The notes under the pieces: model-generated
What the model saw: only the letters and a program-made list of their open reading frames with translations
Databases searched by the model: none
What the model was told of the DNA's origin: nothing
DNA from: JADKIH01 sp031417395
GTDB lineage: Bacteria; Bacteroidota; Bacteroidia; AKYH767-A; 2013-40CM-41-45
Direction: 5' to 3'
Length of the DNA: 64,000 nucleotides
Assembly: GCA_031417395.1 (NCBI GenBank)
Contig: JANOVM010000052.1
Coordinates: forward strand, 1 to 64,000
Part shown: one piece after another, positions 54,536-62,451 of the stretch
Layout: each line of letters begins with the position of its first letter
How positions within the stretch are numbered: position 1 is the first letter of the stretch
Translations under genes and position numbers: made by a program

Positions 54536-55879
54536 ATGAAGCCCAAATACGTATATATTTCCTTTGCAATTGTCTTTACTTTTTTTGTATTTTTTCTCGT
54601 AAAAAGAGATAAACCAAAAACGGAGTTAACGTTGATTGAGCGGACCGGAACTATCAATAGTACATCCGAATGGTTAAATTCAAAAGCAGCGATTCAAAAA
54701 TTACTTTCTGATTTAAGACGTAATCCGGATAACATTAAATCAAAAATGCAATTAGCATTTGCTTACATTCAGGAATCGCGTGAAACAGGAAATCATGGAT
54801 ATTACGACAAAGCAGCTTCACAATTAATTGATGAAATTTTAGAGAAGAAACCCAATGATTATGAAGCATTGTGCGCAAAAGCAACCATCTTGCTTTCTCA
54901 GCATCACTTTGCAGAAGCTTTAACAACAGGAAATCAAATAATAAAGGAAAATTCACACAGTGCTTACGGATATGGGGTTCTGACAGATGCTCATGTCGAA
55001 CTCGGTAATTACAAAGAAGCAATAAAGAGCGCCGATGAAATGATTTCAAAGCGCCCCGATATTCGTTCGTATTCTCGTGTTTCTTATTTACGGGAAATCT
55101 TCGGTGATTACGAAGGTGCCATTGAGGCCATGAAAATGGCAGTTCAATCAGGAATTCCCGGCATGGAGCAGACAGAATGGGCTCGTGCTTACATAGGACA
55201 TTTATATGAAATGATTGGGAAGTATGAAGAAGCGTCGGAGCAATACCAGCTTTCATTATACCATCGCCCTCACTATGCTTTTGGCCTTGCAGGAATGGGT
55301 AGAATCGAAAAGGCAAAACAAAATTATTCAGAAGCGGTAAAATATTTTTCTAACGCTAAATTTACTATTAAGGATTATGCATTTTATGATGAATGTGCAG
55401 ATGTATATAGAGCAATGCAAAAACCGGATAGTGCAGATAATGAACTTAGAGAAGCCATTGATATGTTAAGTGCAGGAAATGAAAAAGAAAGCAATTCTGT
55501 TCACGGACATTATTCAGACAGAGAATTGGCATTATTATATTTAAAAAAATATCGGTACGATTTAGCACTTCAGCATGCACTAACAGAATACAATCGACGA
55601 CCAAAAAATATTGATGTAAACCAGACGTTGGCTTGGGTTCGTTACCGGAGAGGAGAATATGCAGAAGCCAATAAACATATTGATGTGGCATTGGGAACAA
55701 ATTCAAAAAATCCACTTTTATTATTCCAGGCAGGATTGATAAAGAGCATGTCCGGAAATTTAACTGAAGGAAAAAAACTTTTACAGCAATCGCTTACCAT
55801 TAATAAATTTATTTCAAACGATTTAATGTGGGAAGCGAAAGGAATCTTGAATTCCGTTAAACATTATACATTGAAATAG
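54536..55879 (+). CDS. Membrane-anchored TPR protein
   Basis: 447 residues. One N-terminal membrane helix (YVYISFAIVFTFFVFFLV, residues 4-21) precedes about seven TPR repeats: NPDNIKSKMQLAFAYIQESR, LGNYKEAIKSADEMIS, FGDYEGAIEAMKMAVQS, IGKYEEASEQYQLSLYHRP, KQNYSEAVKYFSNAKF, KKYRYDLALQHALTEYNRRP and the final RRGEYAEANKHIDVAL. The helix topology suggests a periplasmic scaffold. It follows a terminator hairpin and precedes the HupE gene by 19 nt. Confidence 0.8.
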   Translation: MKPKYVYISFAIVFTFFVFFLVKRDKPKTELTLIERTGTINSTSEWLNSKAAIQKLLSDLRRNPDNIKSKMQLAFAYIQESRETGNHGYYDKAASQLIDEILEKKPNDYEALCAKATILLSQHHFAEALTTGNQIIKENSHSAYGYGVLTDAHVELGNYKEAIKSADEMISKRPDIRSYSRVSYLREIFGDYEGAIEAMKMAVQSGIPGMEQTEWARAYIGHLYEMIGKYEEASEQYQLSLYHRPHYAFGLAGMGRIEKAKQNYSEAVKYFSNAKFTIKDYAFYDECADVYRAMQKPDSADNELREAIDMLSAGNEKESNSVHGHYSDRELALLYLKKYRYDLALQHALTEYNRRPKNIDVNQTLAWVRYRRGEYAEANKHIDVALGTNSKNPLLLFQAGLIKSMSGNLTEGKKLLQQSLTINKFISNDLMWEAKGILNSVKHYTLK

Positions 55880-55898
55880 AAATTAAGTATAGTAAAAA

Positions 55899-56555
55899 AT
55901 GAAAAAGCAACTACTTCTGACTTTACTCGTTTTATTTCTTACATCAATGGGTGTATTGGCACACACCGTCAATTATGATTTTACTTCCATATCAAAAGCT
56001 GAAGTAGGCTGGATATATTTTCAAATGGGGTTTACGCATATACTCCCCTATGGCTTTGACCATGTATTGTTTATACTTGGGCTATTTTTTCTCAATCCGA
56101 AATTAAAATCAATTCTCTGGCAGGCTACAGCCTTCACAATAGCCCATAGTATTACACTTGGATTAGCCATTTATGGATTTATTCATCCGTTAAGTTCTGT
56201 AATTGAACCTATCATAGCACTCACTATTTTATTTATTGCAATAGAGAACATAGTAATTACAGAGTTAAAATGGTGGCGCATTTTGATAGTATTTGCTTTC
56301 GGATTAATTCACGGTTGTGGATTTGCATCAGCATTAACGGAAGTCGGGCTGCCGGAAAAAAATTATTTACTTGCTTTAATTACGTTCAACCTTGGAGTGG
56401 AATCGGGACAACTGGCAGTAATTATTTTCGCTTATCTTTTAATAGGGAGATGGTTTAGTAACAAACAGTGGTATCACAACAGGATTGTAGTACCGGCTTC
56501 ATTAGCAATCGGCGGCATTGCGCTTTACTGGACAATAGAAAGAACTTTTTTTTAA
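55899..56555 (+). CDS. HupE/UreJ-type membrane protein
   Basis: 218 residues with a signal-like N-terminus (MKKQLLLTLLVLFLTSMGVLAH) and about six membrane helices. The family motif HILPYGFDHVLFILGLFFL (residues about 47-65) and LIHGCGFASALTEVGLP (about 138-154) identify HupE/UreJ_2, a family linked to metal (nickel or cobalt) handling in some species. It lies 19 nt after the TPR gene and 1 nt before the RskA-type gene, so coupling is strong. No hydrogenase or urease genes are visible in the window. Confidence 0.85.
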   Translation: MKKQLLLTLLVLFLTSMGVLAHTVNYDFTSISKAEVGWIYFQMGFTHILPYGFDHVLFILGLFFLNPKLKSILWQATAFTIAHSITLGLAIYGFIHPLSSVIEPIIALTILFIAIENIVITELKWWRILIVFAFGLIHGCGFASALTEVGLPEKNYLLALITFNLGVESGQLAVIIFAYLLIGRWFSNKQWYHNRIVVPASLAIGGIALYWTIERTFF

Positions 56556-56556
56556 A

Positions 56557-57378
56557 GTGGATTTTAGGGAATATATTGAATCCGGAAAACTTGAATTTTA
56601 TGTTCTTAGTAACTGCACGAATGAAGAAATACTGGAAGCTGAGTGTATGGCTCGTATATTTCCTGAAGTGCGTTATGAATTGGAACAGCTGCGTTCCTTC
56701 TTTGAGAAAGATGCGCTGGCAAATAAAATTGAACCGCCGGTTGAATTGAAGTCCAGAATTCTTGCTGCAATTAATGAAATTGATACTTCCACAGGCACTT
56801 CAGAAGCAAAGGTATTGTCTATTGCACCGAACAATCCGGCCTTTAGCTCTGCTTTTAGGTACTTAATAGCAGCATGCCTTTTATTATTTATTTTTTGTGG
56901 CTTTGTAATTTTTAATTTATACAGTAGGAATAATAACCTTACTACACACATAGACGAGTTGGAGTTTCAGCAAAAAACTGCAGCAAAAAATTATGCAGAG
57001 CAGCAAAATTTGGTAGATAAATCACAACGGCAATTGTTAGCAATAATCAATCCTAATTCTATTCCTGTTGTCATGAAGGGGCTTCCACTTTCACCTCAAT
57101 CGCAAACTACTGTTTACTGGAACCGGGATTCAAAGGAGCTTTATCTTTCTATCAATTCCTTACCACAGCCACCATTAGGAATGCAATATCAGCTATGGGG
57201 AATTGTAAACAACGTACCTGTTGATCTTGGCGTTTTTGAATTACCAGTTCAACAGGATGCTCCATTATTAAAAATGAAATTTGTGAATGGTATTAAAACT
57301 TTTGCTGTCACTCTCGAGAAATCAGGAGGAAGTTCTGTTCCAACTTTGAGTGAGATGTATGTTATGGGGAGTATTTGA
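56557..57378 (+). CDS. RskA-type anti-sigma factor
   Basis: 273 residues from a GTG start just after the HupE stop. The N-terminal cytoplasmic part (YIESGKLEFYVLSNCTNEEI, then MARIFPEVRYELEQLRSFF, PPVELKSRILAAI) is the sigma-binding type seen in Bacteroidota RskA proteins. One membrane helix (about 102-124) and a coiled coil follow, and the periplasmic RskA domain carries TTVYWNRDSKELYLSINSLP and MQYQLWGIVNNVPVDLGVFE. No sigma-factor gene is adjacent; the nearest ECF gene, at 16.5 kb, has its own soluble partner. Confidence 0.85.
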   Translation: MDFREYIESGKLEFYVLSNCTNEEILEAECMARIFPEVRYELEQLRSFFEKDALANKIEPPVELKSRILAAINEIDTSTGTSEAKVLSIAPNNPAFSSAFRYLIAACLLLFIFCGFVIFNLYSRNNNLTTHIDELEFQQKTAAKNYAEQQNLVDKSQRQLLAIINPNSIPVVMKGLPLSPQSQTTVYWNRDSKELYLSINSLPQPPLGMQYQLWGIVNNVPVDLGVFELPVQQDAPLLKMKFVNGIKTFAVTLEKSGGSSVPTLSEMYVMGSI

Positions 57379-57406
57379 ATTTCCTTTATCTGTTTACCAA
57401 GTAAAA

Positions 57407-57430
57407 CCCGCTTCCGGCGGGCTTTTTGTT
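57407..57430 (+). terminator. Rho-independent terminator
   Basis: A GC-rich stem CCCGC (57407-57411) / GCGGG (57417-57421) with loop TTCCG is followed by CTTTTTGTTT. It lies 29 nt after the RskA-type gene and would end the DUF4331/TPR/HupE/RskA transcript. Confidence 0.85.
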
Positions 57431-57506
57431 TATTTTTTTATACAGGAATATTTCTTATTTTCTAAAAAAGTCATATATTCGTTACCTGTAACAGTAATAT
57501 CCCCGC

Positions 57507-59315
57507 ATGAAAATATATTTATCCTTAATTTCCAGTTTTTTATTTTATAGCCTCCAGGGACAGGTTGTATCTATGAGTCCTTCGACGGCATTTCAGAATC
57601 AGACGTTTACTTCCATAATTAAACTTGCTCCGGGAGTCATCCAGGCAGGAAATCCCCCTTCTGTAATTACAGACGTTTTCCTTAAACAGGGAGATAGTAT
57701 TATTTATACTAATGCATTTACTTCTGCCCAAATATTCCCCGGCGCAGCTCCTTACACTGATTCACTGACGGCAGATTTTACGATTCCTGTATATGCAAAG
57801 CCGGGTTGGTATGAAGTTCATGTTAAAACCTACGATTTATTTAATTCACCAATTGATAACATATTGACATATGGTTTTGTCGTTCGCCTTCCGGGAAGTT
57901 GTCCTGTTCCCTTTAATATTTCCGCTGACACAATTACAGGCAGCGGATCTTCTGAAATTATCAGCTGGGATCCTTCAGTAATTGCAGATACATTTAGAAT
58001 ACGATATCGTGAAAGCGGAACCAGCAATTATTTTTATAAAGATGTTCCAGGAGCCGGTAACGTTACATTCGATACCATTTTTGGATTATTCTCGGGAGCA
58101 TTATACTATATCGATGTAAGTACGATTTGCGGCGGTGTCCACAGTACTTACAGTGCACCTGTTGATACATTCACGACGCTTCCGCAAACCTTTTCTTGTG
58201 TAATACCTTATAGCATTTCTTTGTCCTTTATTGCTAATACCAGTGTGCAGGTTTCCTGGACAGACTATGTAACCGCTACAACTTTTAGGGTTCGTTATTT
58301 TGAAACCGATACTACTACTGCCAGGTATGTTGATGTAAATGGTGCAGGCCCGCATAATGTGACGCTTTTAAATCTGCGTCCGGGTACTACCTATAAGGTT
58401 CAGGTAAGTTCCGTTTGTCTGGGTGTAGGGACAGGCTATAGTTTCATCAGAAGCTTTACAACAGTTGCATCACCAACATCGTGTGTTAAGCCCTGGGCAA
58501 CGGATACTTCTAACATTACTAATTCCACAGCTACCATACAATGGACACCCTTGGTTACGGCTGATACCTTCCGCATCCGCTGTTCAGTATTTGGATCAAC
58601 CAATTATTTTTATTTTAACTCGCCCGGTTTATCAGGAAATTCAAAAACTATTTCAGGCCTGGTGCCTAATACAACCTACCAATACCAGGTCAGTGCTGTT
58701 TGCCTGGGGCAAGGTTCGGGGTATTCTCCTTCACGATTGTTTACTACCGTTAATGCTCCTGTTTTATGCGGAAAGCCTTATGGATTAACTACGTCAAACA
58801 TTACCAATTCAAATGCTGATATAAGCTGGACCAATACTATTACGGCTGATAGTTTTCTTATTCGTTATTCAATAAATGGATCAACAAATTATACCTGGAA
58901 AAAAATTGTAGGCAGCAGTTTTAGTACAAATATAAACGGACTTGTTGGGCTTACCACGTATCAGTGGCAAGTCCGTTCCCTCTGCAGCGGAGCGCCATCT
59001 CCATATTCTTTACCGGTAACATTCGGAACACCGCCGAAGCTTGCACACACTGTTAGTCAATACTTCGATCCTGAAATTTTTCCGAATCCGGCATTTGACT
59101 TTTTTAGCATTCGTTTTACAGGTAATTATGAAGGGAATGCTCAATTGCTTATTTCAGATCTTTCAGGACGAATCTTAAGTGAAAAAAATTATCCTGTTTA
59201 TATTGGAAAAAATGAATTGGGTGTTGATGCTGCTTCTTTTGCTTCAGGGATTTATTTTATAGAGTTGAAGGATGATGAAATGCACTTCAAAAAACAACTA
59301 CTAATCACACGTTGA
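57507..59315 (+). CDS. T9SS-exported fibronectin type III repeat protein
   Basis: 602 residues. A signal peptide (MKIYLSLISSFLFYSLQGQ) precedes an N-terminal beta domain of about 105 residues. Four fibronectin III-like modules follow, starting near residues 128, 225, 325 and 420, each with C-x-x-P, W-T/D-P and FRIRYxxxGxxNY signatures (for example ADTFRIRCSVFGSTNYFYF). A T9SS domain ends it (PEIFPNPAFDFFSIRF to FKKQLLITR). It is probably a surface binding protein; ligand unknown. It converges on the PBP1A gene with a 27-nt gap. Confidence 0.8.
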   Translation: MKIYLSLISSFLFYSLQGQVVSMSPSTAFQNQTFTSIIKLAPGVIQAGNPPSVITDVFLKQGDSIIYTNAFTSAQIFPGAAPYTDSLTADFTIPVYAKPGWYEVHVKTYDLFNSPIDNILTYGFVVRLPGSCPVPFNISADTITGSGSSEIISWDPSVIADTFRIRYRESGTSNYFYKDVPGAGNVTFDTIFGLFSGALYYIDVSTICGGVHSTYSAPVDTFTTLPQTFSCVIPYSISLSFIANTSVQVSWTDYVTATTFRVRYFETDTTTARYVDVNGAGPHNVTLLNLRPGTTYKVQVSSVCLGVGTGYSFIRSFTTVASPTSCVKPWATDTSNITNSTATIQWTPLVTADTFRIRCSVFGSTNYFYFNSPGLSGNSKTISGLVPNTTYQYQVSAVCLGQGSGYSPSRLFTTVNAPVLCGKPYGLTTSNITNSNADISWTNTITADSFLIRYSINGSTNYTWKKIVGSSFSTNINGLVGLTTYQWQVRSLCSGAPSPYSLPVTFGTPPKLAHTVSQYFDPEIFPNPAFDFFSIRFTGNYEGNAQLLISDLSGRILSEKNYPVYIGKNELGVDAASFASGIYFIELKDDEMHFKKQLLITR

Positions 59316-59342
59316 GTTTTTCGAATTCCAAATTAGTTAGTC

Positions 59343-61553
59343 TTAAAAATTATCAAACGTCGCCGACTTATTCTCGCCCGGCTGTACATACTTATCGCAG
59401 TCGAGCTCTACGTTAAGCGGTTCATCAGGCCTATCGAAATCACCTTTGGTGAGGTTAATTGATTTATCGGCATAAACTTTTTGCATATAAAGAGCCCAGA
59501 TCGGTAAGGCTGTCCGTGCGCCTTGTCCGTCTTCGAGCGTGCGGAAATGAACTAAGCGGTCTTCGCAGCCTACCCAGCAACCGGAAACGAGATCGGGTGT
59601 AATACCCATAAACCAGCCATCACTTTGGTTTTGCGTTGTACCTGTTTTACCGGCAATAGGATTTGAAAATTTATACTGTCCGCGTAAACGGGCTCCCGTT
59701 CCAAATTGTACAACGCCTTTCATTAAATTCAACATGAGAAAAGCTGTTTCTTCATTTACAGCTTCTACCTGGCGAGGTACAAATTCCTGAAGCATATTTC
59801 CGCTTTTGTCTTCAATGCGTAAAAGATAAGTAGGTTGAGTCCATACTCCTTTATTGGCAAATGTAGAGTAAGCACCAACCATTTCTAAAACGGAAACATC
59901 GGGAGTACCAAGACAAATCGCCGGAACAGCATCTATGGGAGAAGTAATTCCCATTTTCCGCACAATTTCTATCATTGCCTGCGGACCGAATTGCTTCATT
60001 AAATATGCTGAAATACAATTTACCGATTCTGCCAATCCATATTTCAATGTAAGCATTCCGCCATAGGTACCATCGGCATTTTCAGGAGACCACTGATCAC
60101 CTGAGGGAAGGTCGAACGTAATTCTTGTATTGGGAATTTTATAGCAGGGTGAATAACCCTCTTGCATGGCAAGAGTATATAAAAACGGTTTAAAGGTTGA
60201 GCCAACCTGTCTTTTTCCATCTTTCACATGATCGTATTTGAAATAACGATAATCAATACCGCCGACCCAGGCTTTTATTTGTCCTGTATGCGGATCCATA
60301 GACATAAAGCCGCATTGTTCAATCATTTTATAATACCGAATGCTGTCTAACGGTGACAATAACGTATCTACGTCTCCTCGCCAAGTAAATACAGTCATTT
60401 TAGTTTTCGTTTTAAAAACTTTATCGATTTCTTTTTTTGTGGCCTTTGCTGCTTGCAAAGACTGATACCTTTCCGTGCGCTTCATTGCATCGGTCAGTAG
60501 ATCCTTATGTTCTTCCCACGGATCTTTCCCTTTCCAATGGTCGTTAAATTTTTTCTGAAGAACCTTCAGATGTTCCTGCATTGCTTCTTCTGCATAGCGC
60601 TGCATACGTGAATCAATGGTGGTATAGATGCGAAGGCCGTCTGTATACATATTATAGGGCCGTCCGGTAGAATTATTGATGTGTTCTTTGCACCATTGAG
60701 CAAGCTCACCGCGCAATATTTCCCTGAAATAAGTAGCCATACCGTAATTGTGATCTTCTATTCTGTACTTTAATTTTATTGGTAAGACCTTGAGGGAATC
60801 GAATTGTTGCTGCGAAAGAAAATTGTATTTCTTCATTTGGGAGAGAACGACATTTCTTCTTTCCATAGAAGTTTTGGGATTGCGCACGGGATTGAAACGC
60901 GAAGGCGCTTTTAGCATACCAATAAGCATAGCGGCTTCCTGCGTGTTCAGATCAGCGGGCGTTTTTGAAAAATACGTCTGTGCAGCTGATTTTATACCGT
61001 AAGCATTGCTGCTAAAATCAACGGTGTTTAAATACATAGCAATAATCTCTTCCTTGGTGTATCTGCGTTCCAGTTGCACAGAAATTATCCATTCCTGTAA
61101 TTTCTGAATAATACGCTCCAGCTTGTTATCGGGAGATTCGTGGAAAAGTTTTTTTGACAGCTGTTGTGTAATTGTACTTCCTCCGCCTGCTTTTCCGGCA
61201 AATAATACGACACGCATGAGTCCACGTAAATCAACACCACTATGATCATCAAAGCGAACATCTTCTGTTGCTTTGAGAGCGCTCAGAAGTACAGGAGACA
61301 ATTCGTAATAGTGAATGTTTGTGCGATTCTGAAAAAAATATTTTCCTAAAATAACTTTGTCTGAAGAATAAATTTCAGAAGCCAGGTTACTTTTTGGATT
61401 TTCAAGCTCATCAAACGTTGGTAATTCTTGTCCTATATAGCCCTTAGAAGCTAAAAATAAGATCAGAAACAGAAAAACAAAGGGCATGGCAGCCAAAATC
61501 CAAAAAAAGTAAATGTACTTTTTAAAGGATTGTCGCTCAGAAGCTTTGGGCAT
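59343..61553 (-). CDS. Penicillin-binding protein 1A (bifunctional glycosyltransferase/transpeptidase)
   Basis: 736 residues. An N-terminal membrane helix (about 13-35) precedes the GT51 transglycosylase domain: EDVRFDDHSGVDLRG with catalytic Glu, GGGSTITQQLSKKLF, RRYTKEEIIAMYLN and YGIKSAAQTYF. The transpeptidase has GSTFKPFLY (SxxK serine near 452), SVNC (about 509) and GKTGTT (near 635), so both activities should be intact. It builds and cross-links peptidoglycan at the inner membrane. A TACTTTTA element about 40 nt upstream (minus strand) may be part of its promoter. Confidence 0.95.
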   Translation of the reverse strand: MPKASERQSFKKYIYFFWILAAMPFVFLFLILFLASKGYIGQELPTFDELENPKSNLASEIYSSDKVILGKYFFQNRTNIHYYELSPVLLSALKATEDVRFDDHSGVDLRGLMRVVLFAGKAGGGSTITQQLSKKLFHESPDNKLERIIQKLQEWIISVQLERRYTKEEIIAMYLNTVDFSSNAYGIKSAAQTYFSKTPADLNTQEAAMLIGMLKAPSRFNPVRNPKTSMERRNVVLSQMKKYNFLSQQQFDSLKVLPIKLKYRIEDHNYGMATYFREILRGELAQWCKEHINNSTGRPYNMYTDGLRIYTTIDSRMQRYAEEAMQEHLKVLQKKFNDHWKGKDPWEEHKDLLTDAMKRTERYQSLQAAKATKKEIDKVFKTKTKMTVFTWRGDVDTLLSPLDSIRYYKMIEQCGFMSMDPHTGQIKAWVGGIDYRYFKYDHVKDGKRQVGSTFKPFLYTLAMQEGYSPCYKIPNTRITFDLPSGDQWSPENADGTYGGMLTLKYGLAESVNCISAYLMKQFGPQAMIEIVRKMGITSPIDAVPAICLGTPDVSVLEMVGAYSTFANKGVWTQPTYLLRIEDKSGNMLQEFVPRQVEAVNEETAFLMLNLMKGVVQFGTGARLRGQYKFSNPIAGKTGTTQNQSDGWFMGITPDLVSGCWVGCEDRLVHFRTLEDGQGARTALPIWALYMQKVYADKSINLTKGDFDRPDEPLNVELDCDKYVQPGENKSATFDNF

Positions 61554-61936
61554 AAATCATATAGATTCGGAAGATCATAAAAGTAGTAAAATATTGAGCA
61601 ATGTCGAATGTGATTTATGTTTTATATCAACGAAGGAGCAAGAATAAAATTTTGCCTTTGATTGGGTGTACGATAAAGGGAGTATTATGGGAAACTGATT
61701 GAAGATCAAACAGTTTTAATAAAGTATTAAATGAAAATTCAGAAGGTTGAAACGTACACTAACGGGGTAAAATTATCAGTAAAATTTCATTTTAATGGAC
61801 TTTTTAGTAATTCAATTTTTTAAAGATAATGGGTTTATAAATAATTAAACATGACATTAATCAGGAGGGATAATAATATAAATCATTCTTTGCTACATTA
61901 CCCTAAAATACATTTACACCATTAAAATTATTTATT
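61554..61936. other. Intergenic region between divergent PBP1A and nos cluster
   Basis: No gene is supported in this 383-nt stretch. A dyad lies at 61692-61716: AAACTG and CAGTTT as outer arms around TTGA-AGA-TCAA, with one A/A mismatch. It could bind a regulator for the nos genes, although it is 220 nt upstream and its spacing is not that of an FNR site. No clear TAnnTTTG box was found. Confidence 0.5.
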
Positions 61937-62416
61937 ATGAGAAAAATACTATTTCTATCGGCAATTGCAGCGTTGATTTATTCATGTTCAGGTAATGAGC
62001 AAAAACAACCTGAACAAAATTCAACTAACACCAACGATTTACTTAAGGAGGACGATAGTAAAACTGCAGCAAATGATGCAAGAGGAATCGGCAAATTTAC
62101 AAATGTTGAATTATCGCCAACCCTTGATGCTGCAATGGCCAAACAAGGCAGTGAAATTTATGATTTAAAATGTTCTGCTTGCCATAAACTGACCAATGAA
62201 AAACTGGTTGGTCCGGGCTGGTTAGGCGTAACATCAAGAAGGAAAGCTGAATGGGTTATGAACTTTTCTACCAATCCTGATGAAATGCTTAATAAGGATC
62301 CTCAGGCACAGGCAATGTTAGAAGAATGTCTTGTGCGCATGCCCAATCAGAATTTAGCAGATGCGGAGGCCCGTTCTGTATATGAATTTATGAGAAAAAA
62401 TGATGGATTGAAGTGA
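61937..62416 (+). CDS. Lipoprotein c-type cytochrome of a nos cluster
   Basis: 159 residues. The N-terminus (MRKILFLSAIAALIYSCSGN) is a lipoprotein signal with Cys17. A linker rich in Asn, Gln and Asp follows, then one heme site CSACH (79-83) and a likely axial Met135 (VRMPNQN). A small cytochrome c at this position is typical of clade II nos clusters in Bacteroidota and would deliver electrons to NosZ. nosZ starts 35 nt downstream, so they share a transcript. Confidence 0.85.
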   Translation: MRKILFLSAIAALIYSCSGNEQKQPEQNSTNTNDLLKEDDSKTAANDARGIGKFTNVELSPTLDAAMAKQGSEIYDLKCSACHKLTNEKLVGPGWLGVTSRRKAEWVMNFSTNPDEMLNKDPQAQAMLEECLVRMPNQNLADAEARSVYEFMRKNDGLK

Positions 62417-62451
62417 AGAGACATATAAATTACATTTTTAAACACACATAT

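Noticed and set aside
55899..56555. Urease or hydrogenase locus because of HupE/UreJ
   Set aside because: No structural urease or hydrogenase gene occurs in the neighbourhood.
61692..61716. A canonical FNR/CRP box upstream of nosZ
   Set aside because: The TTGA/TCAA halves are 3 nt apart instead of 6.
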